A stretch of DNA of 64,000 nt from an uncultured Paracoccaceae bacterium (GCA_951812615.1 CATOSU010000002.1:992001-1056000); one strand, 5' to 3'. Shown: positions 1 to 8,053, counted from the stretch's first letter. The notes: a model not told the origin generated them from the sequence alone. Numbers and translations are program-made.

Positions 1-1
1 G

Positions 2-277
2 CCGTTCGAGGACGGCACGGTGCGCCAGGCCCGCCGGGGCCGGGGCCTGCGCACATGGGACATCCTTGCGCATCTGGACAGCGATGCCGCGATGGTCGCA
101 TTCCGCAGATGGGCGGGTTCCCATGCCCATCGCTGGTTCGCCTTTCCCGATCCGCTCGGGCCGGGCAGCCTGCGCGTCCGTGTCCGGGGCGGGGCCGGCG
201 GCATCACCGCCCGGGGCCGTGTTTCTGGTGGCCAGCGCCGCTGGGAGCTGCGCCTGACGCTGGAAGGACCCGCCTGA
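2..277 (+). CDS. Phage tail protein, C-terminal part (cut by window start)
   Basis: An open frame runs in from the left edge for 91 codons and stops at TGA 275-277, which overlaps the ATG of the next gene. The product is basic and glycine-rich, with a beta-strand-like pattern (residues near VRVRGGAGG and WELRLTLEG). By position it would be the counterpart of the small tail proteins that precede the L-like protein in lambda-type tail modules. There is no motif specific enough for a family name. The true start lies upstream of the window, so the listed start is only the first complete codon. Confidence 0.6.
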   Translation, partial: PFEDGTVRQARRGRGLRTWDILAHLDSDAAMVAFRRWAGSHAHRWFAFPDPLGPGSLRVRVRGGAGGITARGRVSGGQRRWELRLTLEGPA

Positions 278-750
278 TGCCCGCGCCCGGCTTTGATATC
301 GCTCTGCGCGCGCTCGCGCCCGAGGACATCGTCCCGGCACTCGAGATCCGTCATCCGGCGCTCGCTGATCCCCTGCGCCTGGCAGTGTCGCCGCAGAACC
401 GCGAGATCGCGGGGCAGGCCTACACCGCCATCGCGCTCAGGCTGAAGCTGGCCGACGACCGGGCCGGGCGGGCACCGCGTGCGGAGCTGCGCATGGACAA
501 TGTCGGGCGCGAGGCAATGGCGTGGATCGCGCGCTCCGGCGGCGGGGCCGGGGCCACCGTGCGGATCATGCTCTGTCTGGCCGACGGTGATGCCCAGGCC
601 CATACCCCCGACTGGGAGCGCACGCTCGATGTGCTCGGCATCGAGGTCACCGACACCGAGATCGTCGCCACGCTCGGCTACGACCCCGGTCTTGACCGGG
701 CCGCCGTGGCGCTGCGCTACGAGCCCGAAACCGCACCGGGCCTGTTCTGA
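277..750 (+). CDS. Phage minor tail protein, DUF1833-like
   Basis: A 157-residue protein whose ATG overlaps the stop of the preceding gene (TGATG), a translational coupling typical of phage tail operons. A longer in-frame start at 55 would run through the preceding gene, so 277 was chosen. The length, the position two to five genes before the peptidase and J, and the short segment RMDNVG resemble DUF1833 tail proteins, which occupy the place of the lambda L protein at the tail tip. The family assignment is from memory of the pattern and was not searched. It presumably contributes to the tail tip complex. Confidence 0.6.
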   Translation: MPAPGFDIALRALAPEDIVPALEIRHPALADPLRLAVSPQNREIAGQAYTAIALRLKLADDRAGRAPRAELRMDNVGREAMAWIARSGGGAGATVRIMLCLADGDAQAHTPDWERTLDVLGIEVTDTEIVATLGYDPGLDRAAVALRYEPETAPGLF

Positions 751-762
751 AGGAGATACAAA

Positions 763-1110
763 ATGCCGGACCGGATATACACCAAACGCGGCGACAGCCT
801 CGCACTCGACTGCACCGCCTGGCTCACCCCGCCAAAGGGGGCAGAGCCAGGCATGCCACGCGACCTCACCGCCTGGACGCCGGAATGCCAGATGCGCCAT
901 GAGCGAACCGGAGCGCGTATCAGCCTGCGCGCCACAGCCTCGGGCACGAAGGCGGCCCGGGGCCGGTTCGCGCTCTCGGCCCGGGCGACAGAGACGCAGG
1001 CCTGGCCCACGGGATGCTGGCGCGCGGATATCCAGTTCACCGACCGGGGCGGCGCGGTGACGAGCACCGAAACATTCATCATCCATGTACTGGAGGACAT
1101 CACCCGATGA
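763..1110 (+). CDS. Small phage structural protein of unknown function
   Basis: A 115-residue protein preceded by a strong ribosome binding site (AAGGAG at 750-755, 7 bases before the ATG). Its last codon overlaps the start of the next gene by the ATGA arrangement. The sequence looks like a single beta-sandwich domain, with alternating hydrophobic residues and the ending TFIIHVLEDITR. Such short proteins often precede tail fibre genes and form part of baseplate or fibre attachment domains. No catalytic motif is visible and I do not recognise a named family. Confidence 0.55.
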   Translation: MPDRIYTKRGDSLALDCTAWLTPPKGAEPGMPRDLTAWTPECQMRHERTGARISLRATASGTKAARGRFALSARATETQAWPTGCWRADIQFTDRGGAVTSTETFIIHVLEDITR

Positions 1111-1967
1111 GCACCGTTATTTCCACGACCCAGGGCAGCGTCTCGATCAACGATGCAGCACCGGTCAGCAACGATATCGTCGCCCAGGGCGCCGCCGCTG
1201 CGGCCGCGGCCGAAAAGGCGAAAGATGCGACCACCAGGGCCGACACCTTCATCGCCGGCGCAAAGGCCGCCTTCCCGCTTGCCCCCAACCTGCTGGCCGA
1301 TACCAAGAAGTTCGCAACCCTCTGCGGCGGTGTGACCAATACGAGCACCGAAATGTTCGCGGCGCATAATGGCTCCGCCTGGCACGCCAATCTCTACAAC
1401 GGAACGAAGGCCACAGGCAAAATCGAGGTGGTGACGCTCGACAGGCTTGCCGCAAAAGGTATCCCCTTCGGCGGCGATCTCGCCCGGGCGACCAACGGGC
1501 CGGACGCCGCGACGCCCTGGAACGGCTCTGATTTCCGCGCCGTCCTGCTTGATGTCAAAATCGACACGAACCAGACCGGCGGCGATCCGGGCCACATTTA
1601 TGTGCTGAGACAGGGCTCGACCCGCTTCACGGGGCTGGGCAAAGGCGAGTTCCAAACCCAGGCCGCCTGTTTCGTCAACGTGATTGCACAATCGGGCAAG
1701 ATTCAATTCCGTCCGTCAGGAGGCATGTCGGCCGTCATTATGGCGGGGCCCGACCTCAGGGGCAAGGGCTGGACATATCTGCAGAGCAGCCGGACCGGCT
1801 GGGGCGGAGACCACCTGCCGCGCTTCGAAGGCAAAGGCACCATGAAGGTGGCGCTGGCGCTGCCTTACGTCGGCACTGGCGATCATGGCGGTGCGTTCAT
1901 CTACGCCCAGTCGCTCGGGCGCTACACCCACGGCGATGACCGCCTGTCCGCCGGCATGACCTACTGA
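1107..1967 (+). CDS. Putative phage tail fibre or receptor-binding protein
   Basis: A 286-residue protein starting at the ATG that overlaps the previous stop. Residues 25-50 hold an alanine-rich, probably helical segment (AAAAAAEKAKDAT) like the coiled stalks of fibres. It is followed by a glycine- and aromatic-rich region consistent with a beta-structured receptor-binding tip. There are no enzyme motifs. The position between tail tip genes rather than after J is common in Rhodobacteraceae prophages, where this slot varies between strains. The function is inferred from composition and context only. Confidence 0.5.
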   Translation: MSTVISTTQGSVSINDAAPVSNDIVAQGAAAAAAAEKAKDATTRADTFIAGAKAAFPLAPNLLADTKKFATLCGGVTNTSTEMFAAHNGSAWHANLYNGTKATGKIEVVTLDRLAAKGIPFGGDLARATNGPDAATPWNGSDFRAVLLDVKIDTNQTGGDPGHIYVLRQGSTRFTGLGKGEFQTQAACFVNVIAQSGKIQFRPSGGMSAVIMAGPDLRGKGWTYLQSSRTGWGGDHLPRFEGKGTMKVALALPYVGTGDHGGAFIYAQSLGRYTHGDDRLSAGMTY

Positions 1968-1981
1968 GAAGGAGACAGATT

Positions 1982-2428
1982 ATGGCCCTTATCAAAAAAG
2001 GCACGGAAACAATCGCCGCCATGGCGCTGCGGGATGTGGATGACTGGCTCGAGCAGGAGGGTCTCGGCAAGGACGCTGTCACCGTGGAGGCAAACGACGC
2101 GGAAATCCGGGACGCCGCGCGGGCCGCAATACACCGCACAGCCGGCGACGCGGACACGCTGATCGGCACCTATGGCGACGGCGTGACCTTCCTGCTGGTG
2201 GAAATCGGGCGGCTCGCCGCCGCGCTCAGGGCGTCCACAACCCTTGCCCAGGCCAAAACCGCCGCTACGCCCCTGGCCGACGCGCTCGCGCCGATCGTGG
2301 CGGGCGTCGGGGACGGCACCATCAAACTGCCCTACAAGCTCAAGACCGGCGGACAGGCGGCCGCACTCACCGAGATCGGCACCCGGATCACGCGCGTCGC
2401 CGAGGCCTTCGAGGGCGATGACGGATAA
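1982..2428 (+). CDS. Small helical phage tail-module protein
   Basis: A 148-residue protein with the ribosome binding site GAAGGAG at 1968-1974, 8 bases before the ATG. It is rich in alanine and charged residues and appears largely helical. It ends in an acidic tail and overlaps the start of the downstream peptidase gene by 11 bases. I recognise no family. Its place directly after a fibre-like gene could suit a fibre chaperone or an accessory tail protein, but nothing in the sequence proves this. Confidence 0.5.
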   Translation: MALIKKGTETIAAMALRDVDDWLEQEGLGKDAVTVEANDAEIRDAARAAIHRTAGDADTLIGTYGDGVTFLLVEIGRLAAALRASTTLAQAKTAATPLADALAPIVAGVGDGTIKLPYKLKTGGQAAALTEIGTRITRVAEAFEGDDG

Positions 2429-2831
2429 GGATCGCACCCGCACTCCCGACTGGGCCGCGGCCTGGGTCGGCGCGCCGGCCGAGGATTGCGCCGATCTGGT
2501 CGCACGGGTGCGCCGCGCCGTGTTCGGGCACGCCCTCGACCTGCCGCCCAGCCCCGGCAGCCTGCGCGCGCGGGACGGGGCCATAGCCGCGCTCGGGGGC
2601 AACTTCGCGCAGGCCCTCGGCACCGGCGAGGCACCACAGGAGGGCGATGCGGTGCTGATGCGCGCCGCCGCCCGCACCCGCGCCCTCGGTCACCATATCG
2701 GGCTCTGGACTGGCAGTCCCGGCACTCCGCATGTCCTCCATCACATGGCCATGCTTGGCACCTGCCTGCATCCGCTGGCGCGCCTCGAAGACCGGGGCCT
2801 CGTCTTCGCCGGCCTTTACCGATGGCTGTGA
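2418..2831 (+). CDS. NlpC/P60-like phage tail peptidase
   Basis: A 137-residue protein. Near the N-terminus EDCADLVARV places a cysteine in the DC-x-x-LV setting typical of NlpC/P60 cysteine peptidases, and the later HHIGLW matches the histidine strand of that fold. These enzymes, like lambda K, sit in the tail tip and cut peptidoglycan during DNA entry. The start at 2418 overlaps the previous gene, and the stop overlaps the ATG of J, so translation is probably coupled along the module. At 137 residues it is a compact single-domain version without the metal-binding N-terminal domain of lambda K. Confidence 0.7.
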   Translation: MTDKDRTRTPDWAAAWVGAPAEDCADLVARVRRAVFGHALDLPPSPGSLRARDGAIAALGGNFAQALGTGEAPQEGDAVLMRAAARTRALGHHIGLWTGSPGTPHVLHHMAMLGTCLHPLARLEDRGLVFAGLYRWL

Positions 2832-5185
2832 TCCTCCCCCGGGCGGCGACCGGAACCCCTGCATGCCCCCTGCACCGCCGCCGCACCGCCCCTGCAGAGC
2901 CCCTGCATGCCCCCTGCAGCGTCGATATCTGGCCGCACCCCCTGACGGCAGAGGGGCGGATCACCATCATGCTGCCGCATAGCACGCCCCTCGATACACT
3001 CGCCGCCGCCGCGCTCCCCGGCCTGGGTCCCGGCCACATCCTGGTGAGCGTCGATGGCCACGCCGTGCCGCCATCCGACCGCGCCCGCACCCGGCTCCGC
3101 GCCGGCCGGCATGTGGTACTGCGCCCCGCGCTCGCCGGCGGCGGCGACAGCAATCCGCTGCAGATCATCGGCACCATCGCGCTCCTCGCCCTCGGGGCAT
3201 GGCTGCCCGGCGCGCAATTCCTGGCAGGCCTCACCTCGTTCCAGGCCTCGCTCGTCTCCGCCGGCATAATGGTCGCCGGCGGTCTCGTCCTCAACGCCCT
3301 CATTCCGCCCCCCGATCCCGCCGGCACCGCCGCCGGGCCGGAACCCGTCCATTCGCTCACCGGTGGCGCCAACCAGGCGCGGCCCTACGCGCCCGTCCCG
3401 CTCATCCTCGGCGCACACCGCATCTTCCCCGATGTCGCCGCCGTGCCCTGGGCCCGATTTGACAACGATAACAACCAGGACCTCGTTCAGGTCTTCGGCC
3501 TCGGGGCCGGGGCCCCGGAGATCTCCGACCTCCGCCTTGGCGATACCCCGCTGGATCAGTTCACAGGCGTGTCGCGCCACATCCTGCGCGGCCGCGCAGG
3601 ACCCGAACGCGCCGATATCCACACCGCAGCCGGACCCGCGCTCGACAGCACCGACTGGCAGACCCGGCGGACGGCGCAGAAGAGCACCCATGTCGGCATC
3701 GATCTCGCCGCCCGCCAAACCGTCTATAACGGCAAGGGCGAGGGATCAGGCCGCACCGTGACCCTGGAAATCGAGGCACGCCCGGCGGATACGGACATCC
3801 CATGGACCCGCCTCGGACCCGGCCCCCTCAGCCTGACCGGCGATGATCGCGCCAGCGAGGTCCGGCGCTCGACCGTGATCCGCCTGCCGTCCCCCGGTAC
3901 ATGGGATGTCCGCATCCGCCGCACCGCCGCACCCGCCAGGGGAACCCGGGACGTCGACCATCTGCAATGGACCGCACTGCGTTCGATCCGTCCCGACCCC
4001 GGCGACTATCGCGGCCAGACACGGCTCTGGCTGCGCATCCGCGCCTCAGGCGAGGCCTCGGGCTCCCTCGCCCGGCTCTCCTGCATGGCGCACCAGCCCG
4101 TGCCCGTCCCCGATGGCCAGGGCGGCTGGCAGACGCAACCCACATCCAACCCGGCCTGGATATTCCTCTGGCTCGCAAAAGGCCTCCACGTGGACGGACG
4201 CCTGGTCGCAGGCGCCGGACTTCCCAAGGCCCGCATCGATCTTGCTGCCATCCGCGCCTGGGCCGCATTCTGCAAACGCCGCGAACTGCGCTGCGATGCC
4301 GTCATCTCCAGCGCCATGGACGCCCGCGACCTGCTGACCATGGTCGCCCGCTGCGGCCGCGCCAGCCCGACATGGGCCAGCGGCAGGCTCGGCGTCATAT
4401 ACGACGATCCCGACACCCCCGTCTCCGCCCTCATCACGCCGGGAAACATCATCCCCGACAGCCTGCGCATCGCGTGGACCAGCGGCGCGGCGGCAGAGGA
4501 AATCGCGCTGCGCTATATCGACAGAGACCGCGACTGGACATGGCAGACCGTCCGCCGCCTCATGCCCGGCCTCACCGGACCCCCCGCATCAGCCACAACC
4601 GTGACATTTCCCGGTATCATTCATACCGCCCGCGCCGAGGAAGAATGCGCGCTGCAGGCCGCCCGCCAGATCTATCACCGCCGCCGCATCTCATGGGACA
4701 TGGGACCCGAAGGCCTCGCCATCGCCCGCGGCGACGTCGTCGCCCTCACCCACGGCCTGCTCGACGGCGGTATCGCCGGGCGCGCCACCGCAAACCCGCA
4801 ACGCGCTGTCCTGTATCTCGACCGCGCGGTCGAGATCAAAGACGGTGACCGCATCCTGATCCGCACTCCCAATGGCAGCATACATGACTGCGCCGTCGAC
4901 CGGCACCCGGGCGATGCAGCAACCGGACCCGTCGACCGCCTCAAGCTCGCAACCCCACTCCCCGAACCCCTCGACGCCGACGGGGCCGACCCCGCAGACA
5001 CCCTCTGGCGGCTGCACTCCGCCATCGCGCCACACGCCCATCTGCGCATCATCGGAACCGAGCCGCGCGGCGAAGACCGCATCCGCCTCACCGCCATCGA
5101 CGAGGTCGACGCCTATTACCAGGGCGCCGGTATCGAAACGCCCGACCGAACCGTGCCACGAACCCTCGATCTGACCGGGGTCTGA
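2822..5185 (+). CDS. Phage tail tip attachment protein, J family
   Basis: A 787-residue protein, the host-specificity tip protein that ends the tail module. It has an N-terminal region with two hydrophobic segments (about residues 117-155), then the conserved run around VPLILGAHRIFPDV, FDNDNNQDLVQVFGLG and the ISDLRLGDTPL block typical of TipJ proteins, and a long mixed alpha/beta body. It is shorter than lambda J (over 1,100 residues) and lacks long fibronectin-like C-terminal repeats. The first ATG (2822) overlaps the peptidase stop. A second in-frame ATG at 2969, with GAGGGG upstream, would drop a low-complexity N-terminus that contains a 19-base direct repeat and may be the real start. 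The frame stays open for 40 more codons after the TGA. Confidence 0.8.
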   Translation: MAVILPRAATGTPACPLHRRRTAPAEPLHAPCSVDIWPHPLTAEGRITIMLPHSTPLDTLAAAALPGLGPGHILVSVDGHAVPPSDRARTRLRAGRHVVLRPALAGGGDSNPLQIIGTIALLALGAWLPGAQFLAGLTSFQASLVSAGIMVAGGLVLNALIPPPDPAGTAAGPEPVHSLTGGANQARPYAPVPLILGAHRIFPDVAAVPWARFDNDNNQDLVQVFGLGAGAPEISDLRLGDTPLDQFTGVSRHILRGRAGPERADIHTAAGPALDSTDWQTRRTAQKSTHVGIDLAARQTVYNGKGEGSGRTVTLEIEARPADTDIPWTRLGPGPLSLTGDDRASEVRRSTVIRLPSPGTWDVRIRRTAAPARGTRDVDHLQWTALRSIRPDPGDYRGQTRLWLRIRASGEASGSLARLSCMAHQPVPVPDGQGGWQTQPTSNPAWIFLWLAKGLHVDGRLVAGAGLPKARIDLAAIRAWAAFCKRRELRCDAVISSAMDARDLLTMVARCGRASPTWASGRLGVIYDDPDTPVSALITPGNIIPDSLRIAWTSGAAAEEIALRYIDRDRDWTWQTVRRLMPGLTGPPASATTVTFPGIIHTARAEEECALQAARQIYHRRRISWDMGPEGLAIARGDVVALTHGLLDGGIAGRATANPQRAVLYLDRAVEIKDGDRILIRTPNGSIHDCAVDRHPGDAATGPVDRLKLATPLPEPLDADGADPADTLWRLHSAIAPHAHLRIIGTEPRGEDRIRLTAIDEVDAYYQGAGIETPDRTVPRTLDLTGV
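2856..2918. repeat. 19-base direct repeat inside the 5' end of J
   Basis: CCCCTGCATGCCCCCTGCA occurs at 2856-2874 and again at 2900-2918, with a further CCCCTGCA at 2889-2896. The repeated DNA encodes an arginine- and proline-rich N-terminus that does not look conserved. This favours the downstream ATG at 2969 as the functional start of J. Confidence 0.7.
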
Positions 5186-5308
5186 GACCCGCCAGAGCCA
5201 CCACCACCGCCACCGCCAGAGCCACCCGATGACAGCGACAATCCGGAAGGGGCACCAGCAGTCCCGGAGCGAGACACAGCCGGCATCGAGACCCTTCTGG
5301 GCCCATGA
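5186..5308 (+). other. In-frame proline-rich extension after the J stop codon
   Basis: After TGA 5183-5185 the same frame remains open for 40 codons, to TGA 5306-5308. It encodes an acidic, proline-rich stretch beginning DPPEPPPPPPPEPP and continuing DDSDNPEG. It contains a 12-base repeat (GCCAGAGCCACC at 5191-5202 and 5215-5226). The composition is coding-like in this frame, as a flexible C-terminal tail would be. It may be a former end of J separated by a nonsense mutation, a readthrough extension, or chance. Confidence 0.5.
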
Positions 5309-5318
5309 TCGACCGCCC

Positions 5319-5377
5319 GTTTCCAGCCCAAAACAGCCCCGAAAATCCAACCGGTTTCCAGCCCAAAACAGCCCCGA
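5319..5377. repeat. 24-base perfect direct repeat, 35-base period
   Basis: The segment beginning GTTTCCAGCCCAAAACAGCC occurs at 5319-5342 and again at 5354-5377 with no mismatch. The copies are separated by 11 bases. They lie just past the prophage tail genes, in non-coding DNA before phoD, so they could be remnants of prophage-end DNA. Confidence 0.85.
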
Positions 5378-5420
5378 TTCCGAAGACTTTTGTCGCGGAT
5401 TCTGAAAAACTTTTGTCGCG
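5376..5420. repeat. Tandem 22-base imperfect repeat upstream of phoD
   Basis: GATTCCGAAGACTTTTGTCG (5376-5395) is followed immediately by a second copy starting GATTCTGAAAAAC at 5398. The core ACTTTTGTCGCG is exact at 5386-5397 and 5409-5420, a spacing of 23 bases or about two helical turns. The position 85-130 bases before phoD would suit a regulator binding as a dimer. No recognised operator matches well. Confidence 0.6.
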
Positions 5421-5504
5421 CTACAGAAAACTTCAAGATTGACTGACGCATCCGTTACGTTTGCATGGTTTCTCGCCGGCACTCATCAGTGCCAGGAGAT
5501 CACA

Positions 5505-7070
5505 ATGACCAAGCTCATTCGTCCGTCCCGCCGCGCCATTCTGGCGGGCGGCACAGCCTTTGCGGCCGGCCTAGCCCTGCCAGCCATCAGCCGGGCGTCC
5601 AGCCGCCCGGTGTTCACGCACGGCGTTCAGTCCGGCGATGTCGATACCGTTTCCGGCATGATCTGGACCCGTACAGACCGCCCTGCGCGGGTGATGATGG
5701 AAGTTTCCACCACCGAAAGCTTTGCCAATCCGGTTGCGCTGGCTCCGCTGGATGCCACGCCCGCATCCGACCAGGCAATCAAGCGTCTCATCGTCGGCCT
5801 GCCTTCGGATCAGGACATATTCTACCGCTTCGTCGCGCATGACCTAAACGACATCAACGCCGCCTCCGACCCGATCGTCGGCCGGTTCCGCACGGCGCCG
5901 ACCTCCCGCCGGTCAGTCAGGTTCGCCTGGTCTGGCGACACCGCCGGACAGGGCTGGGGCATCGACGATGAAGGCATGCTGACCTACACAACAATGGCCA
6001 GCCATTCCCCCGACTTCTTCATCCATTCCGGCGACACGATCTATGCCGACGGGCCGATGCAGGACGAAGTTGAAAAAGACGGTCAGGTGATCTGGAAGAA
6101 CACCACTCTGATCGATGAAAAGCGCAAGGTCGCCGAAACGCTGGACGAATTCCGCGGCCAGTGGAAATACAATCTGATGGACACCCATGTTCAGGCAATG
6201 AACGCGGTTGCCCCGACGTTCTTTCAGTGGGACGACCACGAGGTCGTGAACAACTGGTCCTCGGCCAAGGACCTGACGAACGACGACCGATATACCGAGA
6301 AATCGGTGAATGTCCTGCAATCGCGTGCAGCCCGTGCGTTCCACGAAATGACCCCGCTGCGCATCGCCCCATCCGAACCGGGCCGCGTATACCGCAAGAT
6401 CTCTTACGGTCCGATGCTGGACGTGTTCTTCCTCGACCTGCGGTCGTATCGCGGCCCGAATGGGGCATCGATGGAAGAAGAGATCACGCCAGAAAGCCGG
6501 ATTCTGGGCGCCGAGCAACTGGCCTGGCTCAAACGCGAACTGGCGGGATCCAGCGCGACCTGGAAGGTCATTGCCTCTGACATGCCGATCGGCCTGATCG
6601 TGTGGGACAACTGGAAAGAACAGGCCGGGGCCGAAGCCATTTCGAACGGCGATCATGGTTCCGCCAAGGGCCGCGAACTGGAAATCGCGGACCTGCTGCG
6701 TTTCATCAAAACTGCCGGGATCGACAACACCGTCTGGTTCACTGCCGACGTGCATTACACTGCGGCGCATTACTACAATCCGGACAAGGCCGCCTTCCAG
6801 GACTTCAATCCGTTCTGGGAATTCGTCTCGGGCCCTCTGCATGCCGGAACATTCGGCCCCAACAAGCTGGACGGCACATTTGGACCGGAGGTGAAACTCG
6901 TCAAGGCACCCGAAGGCGGCACGTTCAACCTGCCGCCCAGCGACGGCCTGCAGTTCTTCGGCCTGGTCGATATCGACGGCGCCACCCAGCAAATGACCGT
7001 AAGGCTGATGGATCGGGCAGACACCGAGCTTTACAGTGTCACGCTTGATCCGGTGTTGACCGCGCTCTGA
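5505..7070 (+). CDS. phoD: Alkaline phosphatase D (PhoD), Tat-exported
   Basis: A 521-residue secreted phosphodiesterase/phosphatase of the PhoD family, which releases phosphate from organic esters in the periplasm or outside the cell. The N-terminus PSRRAILAGG (residues 7-16) is a twin-arginine signal with an alanine-rich hydrophobic region. The metallophosphatase core shows WSGDTAGQG (about 142), HSGDTIYADG (about 174), WDDHEVVNNW (about 242) and DVHYTAAHY (about 414), which supply the metal ligands. The ATG at 5505 follows CAGGAG at 5491-5496; an upstream in-frame start would place residues before the signal. The gene stands alone between prophage DNA and a convergent transporter gene. Regulation by phosphate starvation is usual for the family but no clear Pho box was found. 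Confidence 0.93.
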   Translation: MTKLIRPSRRAILAGGTAFAAGLALPAISRASSRPVFTHGVQSGDVDTVSGMIWTRTDRPARVMMEVSTTESFANPVALAPLDATPASDQAIKRLIVGLPSDQDIFYRFVAHDLNDINAASDPIVGRFRTAPTSRRSVRFAWSGDTAGQGWGIDDEGMLTYTTMASHSPDFFIHSGDTIYADGPMQDEVEKDGQVIWKNTTLIDEKRKVAETLDEFRGQWKYNLMDTHVQAMNAVAPTFFQWDDHEVVNNWSSAKDLTNDDRYTEKSVNVLQSRAARAFHEMTPLRIAPSEPGRVYRKISYGPMLDVFFLDLRSYRGPNGASMEEEITPESRILGAEQLAWLKRELAGSSATWKVIASDMPIGLIVWDNWKEQAGAEAISNGDHGSAKGRELEIADLLRFIKTAGIDNTVWFTADVHYTAAHYYNPDKAAFQDFNPFWEFVSGPLHAGTFGPNKLDGTFGPEVKLVKAPEGGTFNLPPSDGLQFFGLVDIDGATQQMTVRLMDRADTELYSVTLDPVLTAL

Positions 7071-7090
7071 CCAACAGACTTCCACCGGAC

Positions 7091-7113
7091 AGGGTCGCGC
7101 TTTGCGCGGCCCT
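7091..7113. terminator. Hairpin between convergent phoD and DMT genes
   Basis: AGGGTCGCGC (7091-7100), loop TTT and GCGCGGCCCT (7104-7113) form a 10-bp stem with one G-T pair. It sits 20 bases after phoD and overlaps the last codon of the convergent gene. A weak T-rich run follows on the plus strand, so it may serve both genes. Confidence 0.6.
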
Positions 7114-8053
7114 AACTGCTTTTGGGATCCGTGACCGAACGCGCCTTTCGACGGTCCAACCCCAGCTGCCGTTCGCGCAGGATGACCACGGCGTTCCCCG
7201 CGATCACCAGCGCCGCGCCTGACAGGATAACCAGCGTCGGAAGTTCCCCGAACCACACATAGCCGACGATGACCGCGAAGATCATCGATGAGTAATCATA
7301 GGGTGCCAGCATTGAGGCGGGGCCATAGCGGTAAGCCGCGGTCACAAGGATCTGCGCTATTCCACCGAACAGCCCGGTCGATGCCAGCAGCAGCACGGTG
7401 CCGGGTGCGGGCATGGTCCACCCGAACGGCAGGGTCAGCAGAGACACCGCTGACGCGATTACCGAAAAATAGAATACGATCGCGGCGGTGCCTTCGGATT
7501 GCACCAGCACACGGATCTGGATCTGCACGAAAGCCCGGGCGATTGTTGCCACCAGAATGAACAGCGCACCCAGCGCGGCGCCATCCTGCAGGTTGCCGGT
7601 GCCGCTCAGCCGCGGCCAGAGCATGATGGTCACCCCAACCAATCCGATCAAAACCGCGGAAATCCGGATCAGGCGGATCCGCTCACCGAGGATCAGCGCC
7701 GCAAGGACCAGGGTGAAGATCGGCGTGGCAAAGCCTATCGCGGTCACTTCGGGCAGCGGCAACAGGCCAAGGCCGGTAAAGGTCAACCCCATGGCCGTTG
7801 TGCCCAGAATACCGCGCCAGACATGACGCAGCGGTTTTTCAGCCCGGAGGCCGTCGGGCAGTTCCCCACGCAGTGCAAGCCAGACAAAGATCACCGGAAT
7901 TGCAAAAAACGACCGGAAGAACACCGCTTCTCCCGGCGGTACCACGTCCGCCGTTGCCTTGACGATCGCAGACATGGACACGAACAGGAAAATCGCACTG
8001 ACCTTGAGCGAGATCGCAAGTACCGGTCGATGCGATGTTAAGGATTCTGGCAT
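7112..8053 (-). CDS. DMT-superfamily permease (EamA domains)
   Basis: A 313-residue inner membrane protein with about ten hydrophobic segments arranged as two EamA repeats. The segments typical of the family are visible (ISLKVSAIFLFVSMSAIVK at the first helix, then LLPLPEVTAIGFATPIF and later AYRYGPASMLAPYDYSSM in the second repeat). Members export or import metabolites and amino acids, and the substrate cannot be told from sequence. The start at 8053 (MPESLTSH) was chosen because an earlier in-frame start would add an unlikely cysteine- and arginine-rich leader and reach closer to the next gene. It is convergent with phoD. Confidence 0.85.
   Translation of the reverse strand: MPESLTSHRPVLAISLKVSAIFLFVSMSAIVKATADVVPPGEAVFFRSFFAIPVIFVWLALRGELPDGLRAEKPLRHVWRGILGTTAMGLTFTGLGLLPLPEVTAIGFATPIFTLVLAALILGERIRLIRISAVLIGLVGVTIMLWPRLSGTGNLQDGAALGALFILVATIARAFVQIQIRVLVQSEGTAAIVFYFSVIASAVSLLTLPFGWTMPAPGTVLLLASTGLFGGIAQILVTAAYRYGPASMLAPYDYSSMIFAVIVGYVWFGELPTLVILSGAALVIAGNAVVILRERQLGLDRRKARSVTDPKSS

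Larger units (their letters stand above)
1..5308 (+). mobile_element. Right end of a prophage: tail-tip gene module
   Basis: Seven tightly packed plus-strand genes with overlapping or near-touching ends form a siphophage-style tail tip module that ends in a J-type tip attachment protein. An NlpC/P60-like peptidase sits just upstream of J, the order found in lambda-like tails (K then J). The base composition is more C-rich than in the chromosomal genes that follow, and phoD after 5.5 kb is clearly chromosomal. The left end lies outside the window. No integrase, repressor or lysis gene is visible, so it cannot be said whether the prophage is complete. It does not look like the Rhodobacter gene transfer agent, because fibre-like and DUF1833-like genes replace the expected g12-g13 genes. 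Confidence 0.8.

Noticed and set aside
1-5185. Gene transfer agent (RcGTA-like) cluster
   Set aside because: The NlpC/P60-like and J-like genes superficially fit g14-g15, but g12-g13-type genes are absent, DUF1833-like and fibre-like genes are present, and J is too short for g15.
5319-5420. CRISPR array
   Set aside because: Only two copies of each repeat, with an 11-base gap or none between copies and no cas genes.
5376-5420. Pho box upstream of phoD
   Set aside because: The repeats resemble the CTGTCAT heptamer at only about four positions and the 23-base spacing does not match the 11-base Pho box period.
5116-5451. Minus-strand frame with a glycine-rich stretch opposite the J extension
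   Set aside because: It is the antisense of the proline codons, lacks a ribosome site and overlaps J and the repeats.
7091-7113. tRNA or other structured RNA near the prophage end as an attachment site
   Set aside because: The only structure is a short hairpin. No tRNA-like T-loop sequence was found in this or any other gap of the window.
5913-7256. Long minus-strand open frame (447 codons) opposite phoD
   Set aside because: It mirrors phoD codons in GC-rich DNA, has no recognisable motifs and runs into the convergent transporter gene.
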